Below are positions 38,068-49,368 of a DNA stretch of 64,000 nt, piece by piece. The notes under the pieces are model-generated. The model was not told the DNA's origin, searched no databases, and saw only the letters and a list, made by a program, of their open reading frames with translations. The stretch's first letter is position 1. Every line of letters starts with the position of its first letter. The position numbers and the translations under genes are program-made. This DNA comes from Daucus carota subsp. sativus (Eukaryota; Streptophyta; Magnoliopsida; Apiales; Apiaceae). The stretch spans positions 12,455,135 through 12,519,134 of the forward strand of contig NC_030385.2 of assembly GCF_001625215.2 (NCBI RefSeq), in the 5' to 3' direction.

Positions 38068-41000
38068 TTATCTTTTGCTGTGCTCATCGAGCCAAGAAAT
38101 AATATCTTCAAAAATGCGGAAAATGTCCTCATCTGGTTCACCTTCAAGAAGACAGTGATATGCGTCATCATAGAGGTTAAGTTTCTTGTCGGAACTGCTA
38201 GCCTTCTCATATAAAACCTGGCTCACCATCGGATCAGTCACTCTATCAGCCTTTCCATGCAGGATTAACAGTGGCAGTGAGACCTGCAAACACCAAAGGA
38301 TTGTCATCCAAAAAAAGAAAGAAACTATAGCCATTATCAGGAACAGAATCCAAAACAAGAGAGTATACATGCCCAATTTGACCTGAACACATTTCTAAAT
38401 TTTAAGGTTCAACGTTTAATATAACATCGTGCAGAAAAACTCACATTTTTGTGCATCACGGTCTTGGAAGCATGTATTTCAAGAGTTATATTTAAACCAA
38501 ATACTCAAATAAATAAGTTTAATATCCTTGACAATTTATACTATAATTATTTAATAACACAATTATTATATTATAAGGTAGTTAAGTGATAGAGTATCCA
38601 ACTAATCACAGAATTGATCACTAACAAAAATCCTCAGGAATCCCCGAGCACCCAAGAATCCCCAAGAAGATTGAGTGTGCGGTGTGTCGGGTGAGTGAAG
38701 AATCCCTGCTTTCTAGATCACAATTAACACGCACACACTAGTAATAACACTAAGTTCTTGGTTTTCATAGTTCTGATATAATTCAAACTTATATCTATCT
38801 AAAAAAAGCATCTTATGAATAATATCAGAACTATATTAAAATTTAATATACAGCAGAGAGAAATGAATAAGGAAAAACAACAAGCACTAAAAAGTTTTGA
38901 GGAATGAAGGATGCCCACTTCTTGAAGTTGATTTTCTAGCTGTTGTGTAGTCTGTAGCAACTCCAAAGCAGTTCCCACGCGTGGTTTGTCACTGTAACAT
39001 ATAACATTATACGCAGCCTGCAGAGCAAAAGATATATAAAAAACGTTACACCACATGTACAATCTATGTTTTGATTAGATGATCACATGTAAGGAGTGAA
39101 TCAAGTATTGCTTGGATGCTTGAATACTATAAGTATAACATTGTAAACATCTACTTAAATGAATTCAGAAAGGATGGGAAAGTACCAGATCTTTCTTTCT
39201 CAAATCTCTGAAAGCCAATCCAGCTAGATCCTTTTGTGGAACTATCTTCTTTTTGGGGAGAACTTTCGCTAGACTAATTAGAACTCGTGTCACAAACTTT
39301 GAAGGAAGCATGTCATCGGCGATCTACAAAAGCTCTCAATGAATTAACAATTCACTGATAATTATTAATATAATCTAAAAAATTCAGAAGATTACCTTAC
39401 ACATAGGTGCAATAAGAACAGCACCACTCCATGCATTAGGTTGCTTTAGGTGCACCTTCAAAGCAATTGCCCCACCCATAGACTGCCCAAATAGGAAACT
39501 TGGGAGAGCACTAAACTCCGGGTTCTCTACATGAAAATAATTATCCACAAAAACTGGCATAATTAGTCAAATGCAGTATCTAAACATTTTATTTATTTCT
39601 CTTGGACAAGTATGGTGCCAACCATGGCTAAAAGAGTGACTGAAGATTTGGAAAAGATAATGCGGTTCAGCACTCACTATTTTATGACGTATAATTAGAA
39701 CATCTTTACTCCATTAAGTTGAGAATATACTGTAAACAAAACTTAAAAACTTTGTGCAAAAAAATAAACAGAAATTTTTAACATCTGTTCTCTCACAGTG
39801 GTAATTATTCTGCATGGGAAAAAAATGTACATGAAAGTTGGGGTGATAACTAAATGGATACTGGTTCGGAGAAAATTATAGTTTCATGCGTAAGGCTAAT
39901 TCGGTTATCAGCATTCATCGTATGCAAATCGCAAAACGAGAGAGGCTGCTAAATACCTTTAACTTTTCTGTAGTGCTCAATAACATCATCGACCACTTTC
40001 TCGAAACTTGGAACAAAACCATGGAGACCTTCTGAGAGACCAAATCCTACATAGTCCATTGCAAAAACTCCATACCCTGAGGAAGCTAGCTTCCTAGCAA
40101 TCCCTACAGATAGACATCATATGATATAACCTTGTTCTGAACCAAATTGTAATGTACTGTTTTTAAACGTGTAAGCCACAACATGCCTTCAAAAAAAAAA
40201 GTGCAAGTATCTCCATAACCATGGCAAAAACAGACCACTGCTTTAAGGGGACTCTTCTTCGGAAGCCATCTCTTGGAGAAAATTTCAAATCCTCTGGAGT
40301 TCACCTTATATGACTGTACAACAGATGTCACGTGACTGTCAGGAATTAAACACACACATCTATGAACAATGCACATTGAAGTCATTATCAAGATCCTCAA
40401 TGGTATACTATGGCATTAAATTTTCAGTAAACTGATGGTAGGAAATATGACATCTGTAGTATACGTATCTTGTTAGTTTTGTACTAAATGATCTGCCAAA
40501 GGAAAAAAAAAATAGGCTCTTAGTTAAATTAATTTATTGTGTACCTCTTACAATAAGAAAAACAAATATCAAAAGGTACTTTGCTTCTAATAAGGGACAG
40601 ATCAAGTAAACCAAAGAATGGCAGGGGTTTATTATCAAGCAAAAGAGGGGCAGTAGCAACAGGGCTGCCATGATATTTCTGTTATTTCAAAACTGAATGC
40701 GTATCTGTCATTTGAAAGTAAAAATGTGAAAAGGAAGTCCTTTGGACATAGATCACGAATCACATAGAGGTTCATTCTTAACTTGAATTAGAAATAACAA
40801 GAAAAAGCCTCCAGTTTTTGACGCAGTTTTGGCTGACTGAGTTGCAGCCAGATAACCAATGGCACTGGAATTAGTAATCATAGAGAAGGAAAAGTCTAAA
40901 AAGATGTTCTCCTTACCTCCTCCGTCTCTAATTCTTCACAAGGCATCTGCATCACAATTGGAAGCAAATTAATTATAATTATTCACTATATTCATATTCT

Positions 41001-41931
41001 GGAGGAAGGACTAGTTTAAGTGGCAAACCAATGGCAATTAGCATAAAGGATCAAAGACACGACAAGCACACGTACTATGGCATTAATTGAAGGTAAACCC
41101 CTTTCAGAAACAAATCGTGACTTTCAGTAAATACATTACTCGTATCCCTGATTAATTAGTACATTACTGATTGTAAGGCCAATTAGTACTCATAGTCATT
41201 CAACACTACCTAAATTCGCACAAAACAAACCAAAACAAGCTAGTATACTTGAATAGCACATTATACACCCCGTGAAAAAGAAAAAAAAAATCATGGAACT
41301 GGCCTTGTTCATATTAAGTCTGATTCAAAAATTTCATCATTTTTCATTAGGTCCAAGAATGTAACAATTGCGTAAGAATTCTCAACAATCACCATTAATA
41401 CATCCCACGCGTGTGTAAAAATTCAAATATTCGGTTAATAACTTATAAGTACCTAATCTCATAACCAATAGCACTTCTCCCCTGTCCCTTAGGCAAAAAA
41501 CATTTAACCTGATATCAACAAAAACAAAGGCAAATTATGTTGAAGAATGTAAAGAAAGAAGACAGAACCTTGAACAAGCAATGATCAATAGAGAGCTGAA
41601 CATCCTTAAACGCTTCGCGAGCACGACGTCTATTAGCCACATGGTCCATGTTAGCATCCAGAAATCTCTGAACCTTGTCACTGATGTCAGGAAACTTGGC
41701 ACCTCTAGGCATTGCTCTTGTTACTGTAGCCGCAGCTTCCTTATGATAATTGCGATGATAACTCCTCCCCCACCGAACAACCGGAGCCAAATCTTCTAGA
41801 AAATCAAAATTGTTTAAGAAAGGTGATATTAAATCATAAGAACATGATTATGATTAATGACAGGGGTGTAACAACGTTAACAGACCGTGAGATGGGGGTG
41901 GTGTGATTAGATTTGCAAGTTTGAAAGACAT
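38068..41931 (-). CDS. Monoacylglycerol lipase / caffeoylshikimate esterase-like hydrolase
   Basis: A serine hydrolase of the plant MAGL family, which splits monoacylglycerols or lysolipids; close relatives cleave caffeoylshikimate in lignin synthesis. Substrate cannot be decided here. Nine minus-strand exons: 41886-41931, 41569-41795, 40917-40946, 40187-40313, 39957-40103, 39396-39526, 39186-39323, 38919-39017 and 38068-38283, giving 386 residues with all phases consistent. Motifs: CHGYGDTCTFFFEG (oxyanion, 131-144), GFGLSEGLHG, GQSMGG (Ser208), LILHGKADRVTD (Asp328/332) and YDDAYHCLLEGEP (His358). The long ~95-residue N-terminus suggests a plastid-type paralogue. ATG 41931 was chosen because it alone joins exon 2 in frame through the short first intron (41796-41885). 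The fourth intron has a GC donor (gcatgt, 40181-40186). Otherwise intact. Confidence 0.9.
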
Positions 41932-42095
41932 GTGATGTTAGAACATAAATATAGAATGGAATGCGTGCAATAAATTGCGAATGCGAATCTGGATAGATGA
42001 CTTGGCAAGCTAGTTTGTGAAAGAGATGCGATGTACTTGGGTGAACCAGGTTCATGCTCATTTTTATTTTTTCTTTTTCCTTTCTTTTGATACTA

Positions 42096-42322
42096 CTCCC
42101 TCCATTTTGAAATATAGGTCATTTTTCACCGATTTTTAAGTTTTTTGACCGTAAGCTTAAAATCATTATTTTTATAATTTTCTTTTTCTGAAAAATAATA
42201 TCAATCATATATTTTTATTCAGGAAAAAAATATTTCGAAAATAATCATTTTTAGCATGCGGTCAAAAGACTTAGAAATGCGTGCAAAAAAGTTAAGCGAC
42301 TTATATTTTAAAATAGAGGGAG
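42096..42322. mobile_element. Stowaway-like MITE
   Basis: CTCCCTCCATTTTGAAATATAGG... and ...TATTTTAAAATAGAGGGAG inverted ends, flanked by TA. 227 bp, lying about 165 bp upstream of the MAGL-like start codon, so it may sit in that promoter. Confidence 0.88.
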
Positions 42323-42393
42323 TAGTTTTTTTCCCAAAGATTAAATACTGCGTGTTAAAGTCGGTGATTAATCCTGATTCATATAATCGCTAA

Positions 42394-42818
42394 GAGCATC
42401 TCCAATGGCGTTGGCTATAATCGTTGGCTAAATTCGACCAGTAAGATATTATGTAAAATTTGCTGGACCTGTAAGACACTGTGCTTCAACGGTATTGACT
42501 GTATTGGTTGGTTATAATTTAAAAATAGTATGTTATTAATATTTAGATTATTATAAATAGAATATATTAGTTTAATATGATAATAAATAATATGTAATCA
42601 GCGGGAAGGAGGAAAATAAATTCCGAGAGATGACGTGGAATTCACTACAAATCTGTAGTGGTTCGACAAATATAGTCATCTACAGGGGGATGACTATAAT
42701 TATACACAAGGGCTTGCTATGGTTGGAGTGATGTTTTTTGTAGACATTGGCTATAAATTTTAATTTTGGTAAGCCACTTAGATTTTTAGCTAAGGGTTTC
42801 TCATGGTTGTAGATGCTC
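42394..42818. mobile_element. PIF/Harbinger-like MITE, copy 1 of an adjacent pair
   Basis: Left end gagcatctccaatggcgttgg, right end gttgtagatgctc, flanked by TAA on each side (42391-42393, 42819-42821). Interior shared with 5812-6197. Confidence 0.85.
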
Positions 42819-42821
42819 TAA

Positions 42822-43196
42822 GGGCATCTCCAACGGCGTTGGCTATAATTGTTGGCTAAATTGGACCTGTAAGACATTATGTAAAATTTGCTGAACCTGT
42901 AAGACATTTTGCTTCAATGGTATAATTTAAAAATGGTATGCTATTAATATTTTAAATTGCTAAAATAGAATATATCAATTCAATATGGTAATAAATGATG
43001 TACAATCTTCCTACAGATTTTCTTACAGACTTGTAGAGGTTCGACAAATTTAGTCATCCATAGGAGGTTGGCTAAATTTATAGACAACAGCTAAGCATGG
43101 TTGAAGTTGAGTTTTTGGAGCTGTTGGCTAAATTTTTTTATTTTAAGTACGCCAATTCACTTTTTAGCTAAGGTTTTTAGATGGTTGGAGATGCTC
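42822..43196. mobile_element. PIF/Harbinger-like MITE, copy 2 of an adjacent pair
   Basis: Left end gggcatctccaacggcgttgg, right end ggttggagatgctc, followed by TAA (43197-43199). The left TAA is the same triplet that ends the previous copy. The interior lacks part of the 'attggttggttataat' segment present in copy 1. Confidence 0.85.
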
Positions 43197-43199
43197 TAA

Positions 43200-43857
43200 A
43201 CTGATTAAATTTCTTATTAACCACCGATCAATTCAATTAATCTCCAATTAATTTGATTAATATTCGATTAATTTTTATTCCGTAACTTCAACGATTATAA
43301 GTTTGTCCCCGTCTTTTACCATATTTGTGCCCACTAATGTTTCCTACTTTCGCTCTAGCCGTGTGGCGTGCATGGAGCAAACATTTGTCGAAAAAGGTGC
43401 ATGTTGGTAATAAATAAACTTCAACTCGAATTTTTTCTGAACAAATATATAAACCAAAGTCTTTTATTTACAAAAGTAATTAAAAAATAAATATATATAG
43501 GTATTTTTTTAGTTATTTTAAATTATGTGTAAAAAATTTAAATTAGCCATATATAATGGGACGAAAAATAGTATCATATAAAATAAAGTTAATATTTTAT
43601 TTTTCGTGAATATTCAAATTCATAATTCTTAGTGAAATAACTAAATCAATTGTACACAGACGGACAAGTGTTACTTACACATTTACAGAATATTAACAGT
43701 GCAAAGATCTCCGGCAACTAAATTCTTTTGAGTTAAAATGGATAAAAAGTATTATAAACTTAAACTATACAGATTTTAAGAACATCTTCAATATAGCTTT
43801 ATTTTATTATATTTGTCGAACTCTTTAATATTATATCATACTATTAAAATAATATAA
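43200..43857. other. No gene recognised
   Basis: AT-rich unique sequence without recognisable frames or repeat ends. Confidence 0.4.
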
Positions 43858-43863
43858 TTTATT

Positions 43864-44004
43864 AATATATGAAATAGAGATAGTAAAGTAAAAGTAGAGT
43901 GAAAAGGGAGGAAAAATGGTGGGACCCATTGATTTTTAATATATAAAATAGAGATAGTAAAGTAAAAGTAGGGTGAAAAGGGAGGAAAAGTGGGAAAATG
44001 GTGG
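43864..44004. repeat. ~75-bp tandem duplication
   Basis: The block aatatat.aaatagagatag followed by taaagtaaaagtag.gtgaaaagggaggaaaa occurs at 43864-43923 and again at 43939-43990, a 75-bp period with few mismatches. Confidence 0.85.
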
Positions 44005-44767
44005 ACCTATTAACTATTTTAGGAAAATTTTGTAACGTAAAAAAATTGATGAGACATCCAAAAAAGGAAACTATAAAGAATCTGAAACGGAGAAAATAAC
44101 ATATAATGGTTTCTAAATATAGGTGGTGTTTGACAATAGATTATAAACCCGACTGATATGGGTCTGAAATTAGCCCTAAAAATCATTGTGTTATTTTGAG
44201 CCCGGGTCTGATGAAAGGCCTGGGTATAAGGCCCAGATTCTGGGTTTATCATTAAGAAATCGTAGCTAGCAGATTGAGGTTATAAAAACCCATTGGGCAT
44301 CCACGTTTGAGAAACGAGGGCTGTCTAATCTCAATAAAACGTTCTACCCCTCCAAACTAGAACTACGTTTTTTGACTTGATTATTCATCCAGCTGAAGAT
44401 ATTTAGGCACCTCGTAAGGACCCGTGTGAGTTCCGACTCACGAGATCAATCAAAAAGCATGAAGCTCACCCCTCGATTTTTGATCCATAACACTGACTTT
44501 TGGATTAAGTTAGATTTTAGAATCACTTATTTGCACTGTTCGGGAATAATTTATATCATCTTAAACCATTGCTCCAAGTAACCTTAACCCATCAATCATC
44601 AAAAAGTGCAATAAATCATTGCTATGATTAGTGAGTCCGTGACCATCAGTCGTTAAGAATTGCAATATTTTCTCAGTCTGCAAACTTATAAAGATGCAAG
44701 CACACAAGGGACTGTATATTAAAGAAAAAAAGTTCACTATCATTTTTCTTAAAAGGTACCTGGAAAC
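44005..44767. other. No gene recognised
   Basis: Spacer with short spurious frames (for example 44019-44252, minus). No family features seen. Confidence 0.4.
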
Positions 44768-45482
44768 TAGGGGTGTACGCGGTTCGGATCGGATCGGTTT
44801 TAGGTTCGGCGATTTAGAAAATCTACAACCACAACCGCATTTGCGGTTGCGATTAACCACATAATTTCAACCGTGGTTTAGCGATTTATGCGGATCGGTT
44901 TGCGGTTCAACCACATATTATAAATATATAATAATTTTAGAAAAATAAATGTGAACTATTACAAAATATTACACACCTTCAATTCAAATCAATATTTTTA
45001 CACAAAAATAAAATAAATGAGTCATAATAGATAATACATGATTTGGAATTTTGTAAATAGCAGAAGATGAGAATCCATGCACATCTACGGAGCAGTCGCA
45101 GAAGCACTTGAATCATGAATCTCAATAATCCAAATCTTCATCTACGTCCAGATGAATAAATTCTGTAAATACATATACAGATCTTATAATATCATAAAAT
45201 TAATATTATATAAATATATTTGTGTATAATTTATTAATTTATATAGTATAATAATATATTTTTAAAAATATAAATTATTATAAATATATATTTACGGTTT
45301 GCGGTTGCGGTTGCGGTTTTGCGATTTTTAAATATTTAAAACCGCATCCAGACCACAAATAAGCGATTATTTAAAATATCATTCGCAACCAACTCACATG
45401 TTACGGTTATCCGCACAATGCCGTTCGGATGTGAACAGTGCGAGCGGTTAATGCAGTTGAGCGGATTGTCTGTACACCCCTA
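44768..45482. mobile_element. hAT-type non-autonomous element
   Basis: Ends TAGGGGTGTAC and GTACACCCCTA are perfect 11-bp inverted repeats. The flanking octamers ctggaaac (44760-44767) and ttggaaac (45483-45490) match 7/8, the hAT target-duplication length. Subterminal 'gcggttcggatcggatcgg' and 'gcggttgcggtt' repeats are arranged in both orientations. 715 bp, no transposase. Confidence 0.88.
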
Positions 45483-45516
45483 TTGGAAACCGTTAAACAA
45501 ACCATACACACCTTAG

Positions 45517-45700
45517 AGTGCTAGCTAGATGTACACAATTGTGTATAAAAAATTTGTTTATCATGATATAATAATTGATATGGAATGTTTTAAAGAGATT
45601 GTTATGTGAATATAGAGCTCATTACAACTAAAACCTAACACATATCCTAATGTACACAATTTTGTACATAATTCTGTACACCAATCATTTTTCCACACTT
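45517..45700. mobile_element. Short inverted-repeat element
   Basis: gtacacaattgtgtataaaaaatttg at the left is inverted at the right as acacaattttgtacataattctgtacac. A similar theme recurs at 46690-46730 and at 57785-57975. Boundaries are approximate. Confidence 0.5.
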
Positions 45701-46134
45701 TAATATGATAAGAAATGTTTGTAAAAGAGGCAACTTAAACATAGATGATAAATTGATAATTGCTCGAAAATGTTTTTAACTGTTGAATCCAGGAAACTCT
45801 TTCTTGCTTGCATCCATTTTTCTTCCAAGTGAATAATTTATTTTCTAAAATTAGTCGACACCCATCAACATCTTCTAAAAATTAGACTAATAACCAAAAT
45901 TAGACTAATAACCACCCTGTGATTTAAAAGGGATGAAGTGTTACGTTAATCTACAGTTTACGCAACCGCGAATTGCCTTTGTCATGGTGTTCTGTCAATG
46001 TATACGTTGCTAACCATAGCCACAGCTGTAGCTATCACAAGATAAGGTTGCATTACTCTATTACTTGGCATTTTTTTTCTCTCTTTTCAACCAATTTTTA
46101 TGTGCAATTGTATTAGGTTAGTATTTGTTTTTAT

Positions 46135-46365
46135 ACTCCCTCTATTTTTTTTTATTTGACGCTTTAAGTTTGGACACACACATTTATATGTTTTGACCAG
46201 ATGGTTAAAAATATTAATTTTATATTTTATTTTTTGAAAAAAGATATATAACCAAAAAATTTATTCACAAAAAATCAATCAAAAACAATAATTTTTAATA
46301 TCCAGTCAATCCACTTAAAAATGTGCGTCGAAAGTCAAAACATCAAATAAAAAATAGAAAAAAAA
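46135..46365. mobile_element. Decayed Stowaway-like MITE
   Basis: The left end tactccctctattttttt is clear. The right end has decayed to aaaaaatagaaaaaaaat. The paired interior (gacgctttaagtttggac versus gtcaaaacatcaaataaa) supports a former inverted repeat. Confidence 0.45.
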
Positions 46366-46467
46366 TACTAAAATACTTTTAATATCAACTGTTTAATGTT
46401 GAATAATATTTGTTGTGGTATATGATCTTGGTGGGAATTTTAAATAAGCTGGTTATTTCAGATGATA

Positions 46468-46658
46468 CTCCCTACGTCCTATAATAAGATTCGCTTTGAC
46501 TTTTGACACATAATTTAAGATGTATAAAAAATATACTTCTACAAATTATTTTTTTTAGAAAAAGAAAATTTCAAAAATAATATTTGGAAATATGTTTTTC
46601 TTACACCTCAAATTACGTGTTAAAAGTCAAAGCGACTCTTATTATGGGACATAGGGAG
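46468..46658. mobile_element. Stowaway-like MITE
   Basis: ctccctacgtcctataataag at the left and cttattatgggacatagggag at the right are inverted, with TA flanks. 191 bp; the interior repeats gctttgacttttgac inverted. Confidence 0.88.
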
Positions 46659-46848
46659 TATAAAAGCTCGGTTTTCCACGAGGAGTAGTGTTACATACAC
46701 AAAATTGGATACAAAAGTTTATACAAAATGACATGACAATTAAGATGTAATATTTAATTGGTGTTATTAATACATATACCTATTCAAATCAAACCTTAGA
46801 CATGCTCATTTGTGAATGTTCTTTATCTAATTCTGATAAGGTAGTTAA

Positions 46849-47224
46849 GAGCATCTCAAAGAGACTCTTCATTTAGGCTCTTAACTTGAGATTTGAGCAG
46901 AATGAGGAAAAAAGTTGCTCCAGACTCTTAGTGGTTCCTTAAATCACTAAAAGCCTCTTGTTTCTCTCTCCTCAAAGTTCAGAGCACCACATAGCTCTTA
47001 ACTTAATTTTGCACGATAAAAAATTCCTTCACTCCAATTCACGTTCACCTTTCCCTCTCGTTTTGTTTTATAATGGAGCCCAATATGAATAAAATATGAA
47101 ATAGAGAATAGATATAGAGAGAGTATTGTTGAAGTTTACACTCTTAAATTTGTACTAAATTGCTTAGAATCATATTGTTTATATTATATTTAGCAGCCAA
47201 CTAAGAGGCTCTTTGGGATGCTCC
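46849..47224. mobile_element. MITE with GAGCATCTCAAAGAG ends
   Basis: Left gagcatctcaaagagactctt and right aagaggctctttgggatgctc are inverted repeats. The rest is non-coding. It lies just downstream of rbcS and superficially resembles the PIF-like group. Confidence 0.7.
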
Positions 47225-47451
47225 GACAATACTTCGAGGATTATTGGGAGGGAAAACCCCAAATTATACTAGCATTTCATTTTGCTAGATACGTGAACTT
47301 GAAACGGTGAAGGGCAACATAGTATTATTCATGATACTCATGATCTCATATTGCCATTATAAAATCTGCGTACTATTTTACAAAGGTGAGTGAGTACTCT
47401 AGAGTGCAATCTGCGGAAATTGGTAGCTAGAGTAGAAACTCGTAGTCTAAT

Positions 47452-48445
47452 TTAAAGAGGGGGCTTGTAGGCAATGAAACTGATGCACTGCACTTGACGT
47501 ACATTGTCGAATCCGATAATTCGGATGAATGACTGCGGGTATGTCTGCTTAGCCTCCTCCAACTCCTTCAAAACCTGAGAAGAGTCGGTGCATCCAAACA
47601 TGGGTAGCTTCCACATTGTCCAGTATCGTCCATCATAGTACCCTGGTGACCGGTGGTTCTCACGGTACACAAAACCATGCTACACAAACAAATGTATAAT
47701 ATTCAGCAATGTTTCAGATTATTTATTTCATCATCAAGTTTAGTAAGCGAGCTGCGGTGTCTTTAAATTTAGCTGATATATATTAAAAAATTTACTTTGT
47801 GTAGATTTTATTCAGCTTGGGGTTTTGGTTAAAGCCTCAGTACATGGAGGAAGGGTAATTAAGGTGGGCACACCTCGTCTCACCCTTCTTCCGAATGTGA
47901 AATTTGGATTTTAGAAAGAAACCGTGATTATTTAAGAGGTTAAGAAAAAGACCTCCAACTCGAATTCCAAGCAAGGAACCCATCCCATGCGAAGAAGGTA
48001 GTCGATTTCCTTAGCAAGAGATTCGGGTGAAAGTGGTGGAAGGTATGAGAGGGTCTCAAACTTCTTCCTGTTAATTGGAGGCCATACCTGCAATCACAAA
48101 TCAAGATTTTCAATTTTCCACTACTTCATTAAATCCGTACCTCTGTAATGAAAATATACTACTTAAAAATGCTACGGAGAAAATATATATTTATTTACAC
48201 AGCTTACTCTTAATTGTGTAGAAAGAAATATGTAGCCAAATTGATATCTGTAATTATGTATTAATTAGTCTGTATACCTTCATGCATTGTACTCTGCCAC
48301 CATTGCTAGGAAGAGAGGTGATGGTGTTAGCTTGTTTGGTCACAGGGAACGCGGCGTTTGACTTGAGACCAGTGAAGGGTGCAACCATGTTGGCTTGAGT
48401 TGGGGTGGCCAGGCTTACGGCACAAGAAATCATGGAAGAAGCCAT
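47452..48445 (-). CDS. rbcS: RuBisCO small subunit precursor
   Basis: The nuclear-encoded small subunit of ribulose-bisphosphate carboxylase, which assembles with plastid rbcL in the chloroplast stroma for CO2 fixation. Three minus-strand exons: 48278-48445 (56 codons), 47953-48087 (45) and 47452-47679 (75 plus stop), 176 residues. The first exon encodes a typical transit peptide starting [20 protein letters not shown] and ending RVQCMK, with import cleavage at about Cys54/Met55. The mature part carries [53 protein letters not shown], the short-loop MFGC and the C-terminal IAYKPPL. The two-intron structure and intron positions are those of dicot rbcS. A light-responsive promoter precedes it. 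It looks intact and highly expressed by type. Confidence 0.97.
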
Positions 48446-48517
48446 CGTCTGTCTATCTTATGTTACGCTAAGATATGAGTTCACTATGCATGAGACCTTG
48501 CACAACAGTTTGGTGTC

Positions 48518-48526
48518 TATATATAA
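48518..48526 (-). promoter_or_regulatory. TATA box of rbcS
   Basis: TTATATATA on the minus strand, 73-81 bp upstream of the start codon, which places the transcription start around 48490. Confidence 0.7.
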
Positions 48527-48662
48527 GGATACAAGGCCTCCTAGATGTACCAAATGTACAAACAGAAAAACCGAAACAAATCTGAGCTATTGGATTCTGT
48601 GGTTGATGAAAGCGTGCACACCACAGCCACATCTTCGGGCATAATTATTGTTGGAGAGTCGG

Positions 48663-48728
48663 CTTATCATCTAACAAGAACGAAAAGGTAGACGATACGT
48701 GGAAGGCGATCAGTGATCTTATCTTATG
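48663..48728 (-). promoter_or_regulatory. Light-response module of rbcS: I-box / G-box-like / I-box
   Basis: On the minus strand: GATAAG at 48718-48723 (with an adjacent CATAAG), a G-box-like CCACGTA core at 48696-48702, and GATAAG at 48663-48668. The order I-box, G-box, I-box within about 65 bp, 140-210 bp upstream of the TATA box, is the conserved light-responsive arrangement of dicot rbcS promoters. The G-box is imperfect (CCACGTAT rather than CCACGTGG). Confidence 0.7.
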
Positions 48729-49368
48729 AGAAAGAGGAGGGACAAGAATGTATGATTCTGGTTTTTGTTGTAGTCTTTTCACCTGTACGACGATCGTTTA
48801 TGTTAATTGATTGATTGTAGTACAGATGTGGATTGATCCTTTAGTGTGCTATATCTAATTTCAATTATGTTCACAAGTACAAGATGATAATATATGTAAA
48901 TGATGCATCTTTAATACAAAAAATGGACTAGTGTTCGTAGTAGACTGAGTAGTGTCTTACCACCAATTAAGTTTATGGTTGTGTTAAGTTCAATGAAGAT
49001 AATGCACTTTGAGAACTCCTTAACTTGTAACATAACTTTATCTTCATTTTATTTTTCAAAATATGTGCACTTAGCTTCTTGGTTCAATATATATTTCAGA
49101 AATACCAGATCTCCCACAAGGTTTTAGCTATCTAAATATGAACATTCAATGGACTCTGAACTGAGCTTGTTTATCAGAAAACATGGAGCATCTTCTACCA
49201 CACTCATACCGTACTAAAGACCAAACTGATGCCAGCATTGCTTCGCAAAATTGTTATAAGAACATGAATGAAGTAGTGTTCATTCTCGTATGACACATTG
49301 GGCATCCCAGAGGACTGCGACCACTTTGCCTACTAACATTCTTCTAACAGGATTGAATTTCGACAAAA
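48729..49368. other. Upstream of rbcS, no gene recognised
   Basis: Distal rbcS upstream region and spacer. No coding signal was seen. Confidence 0.45.

Noticed and set aside
41834..42061. 75-codon frame starting MSMNLVHPSTSHLF as N-terminus of the MAGL-like gene
   Set aside because: No donor in this frame joins exon 2 in phase, whereas ATG 41931 in another frame does so through the same donor.
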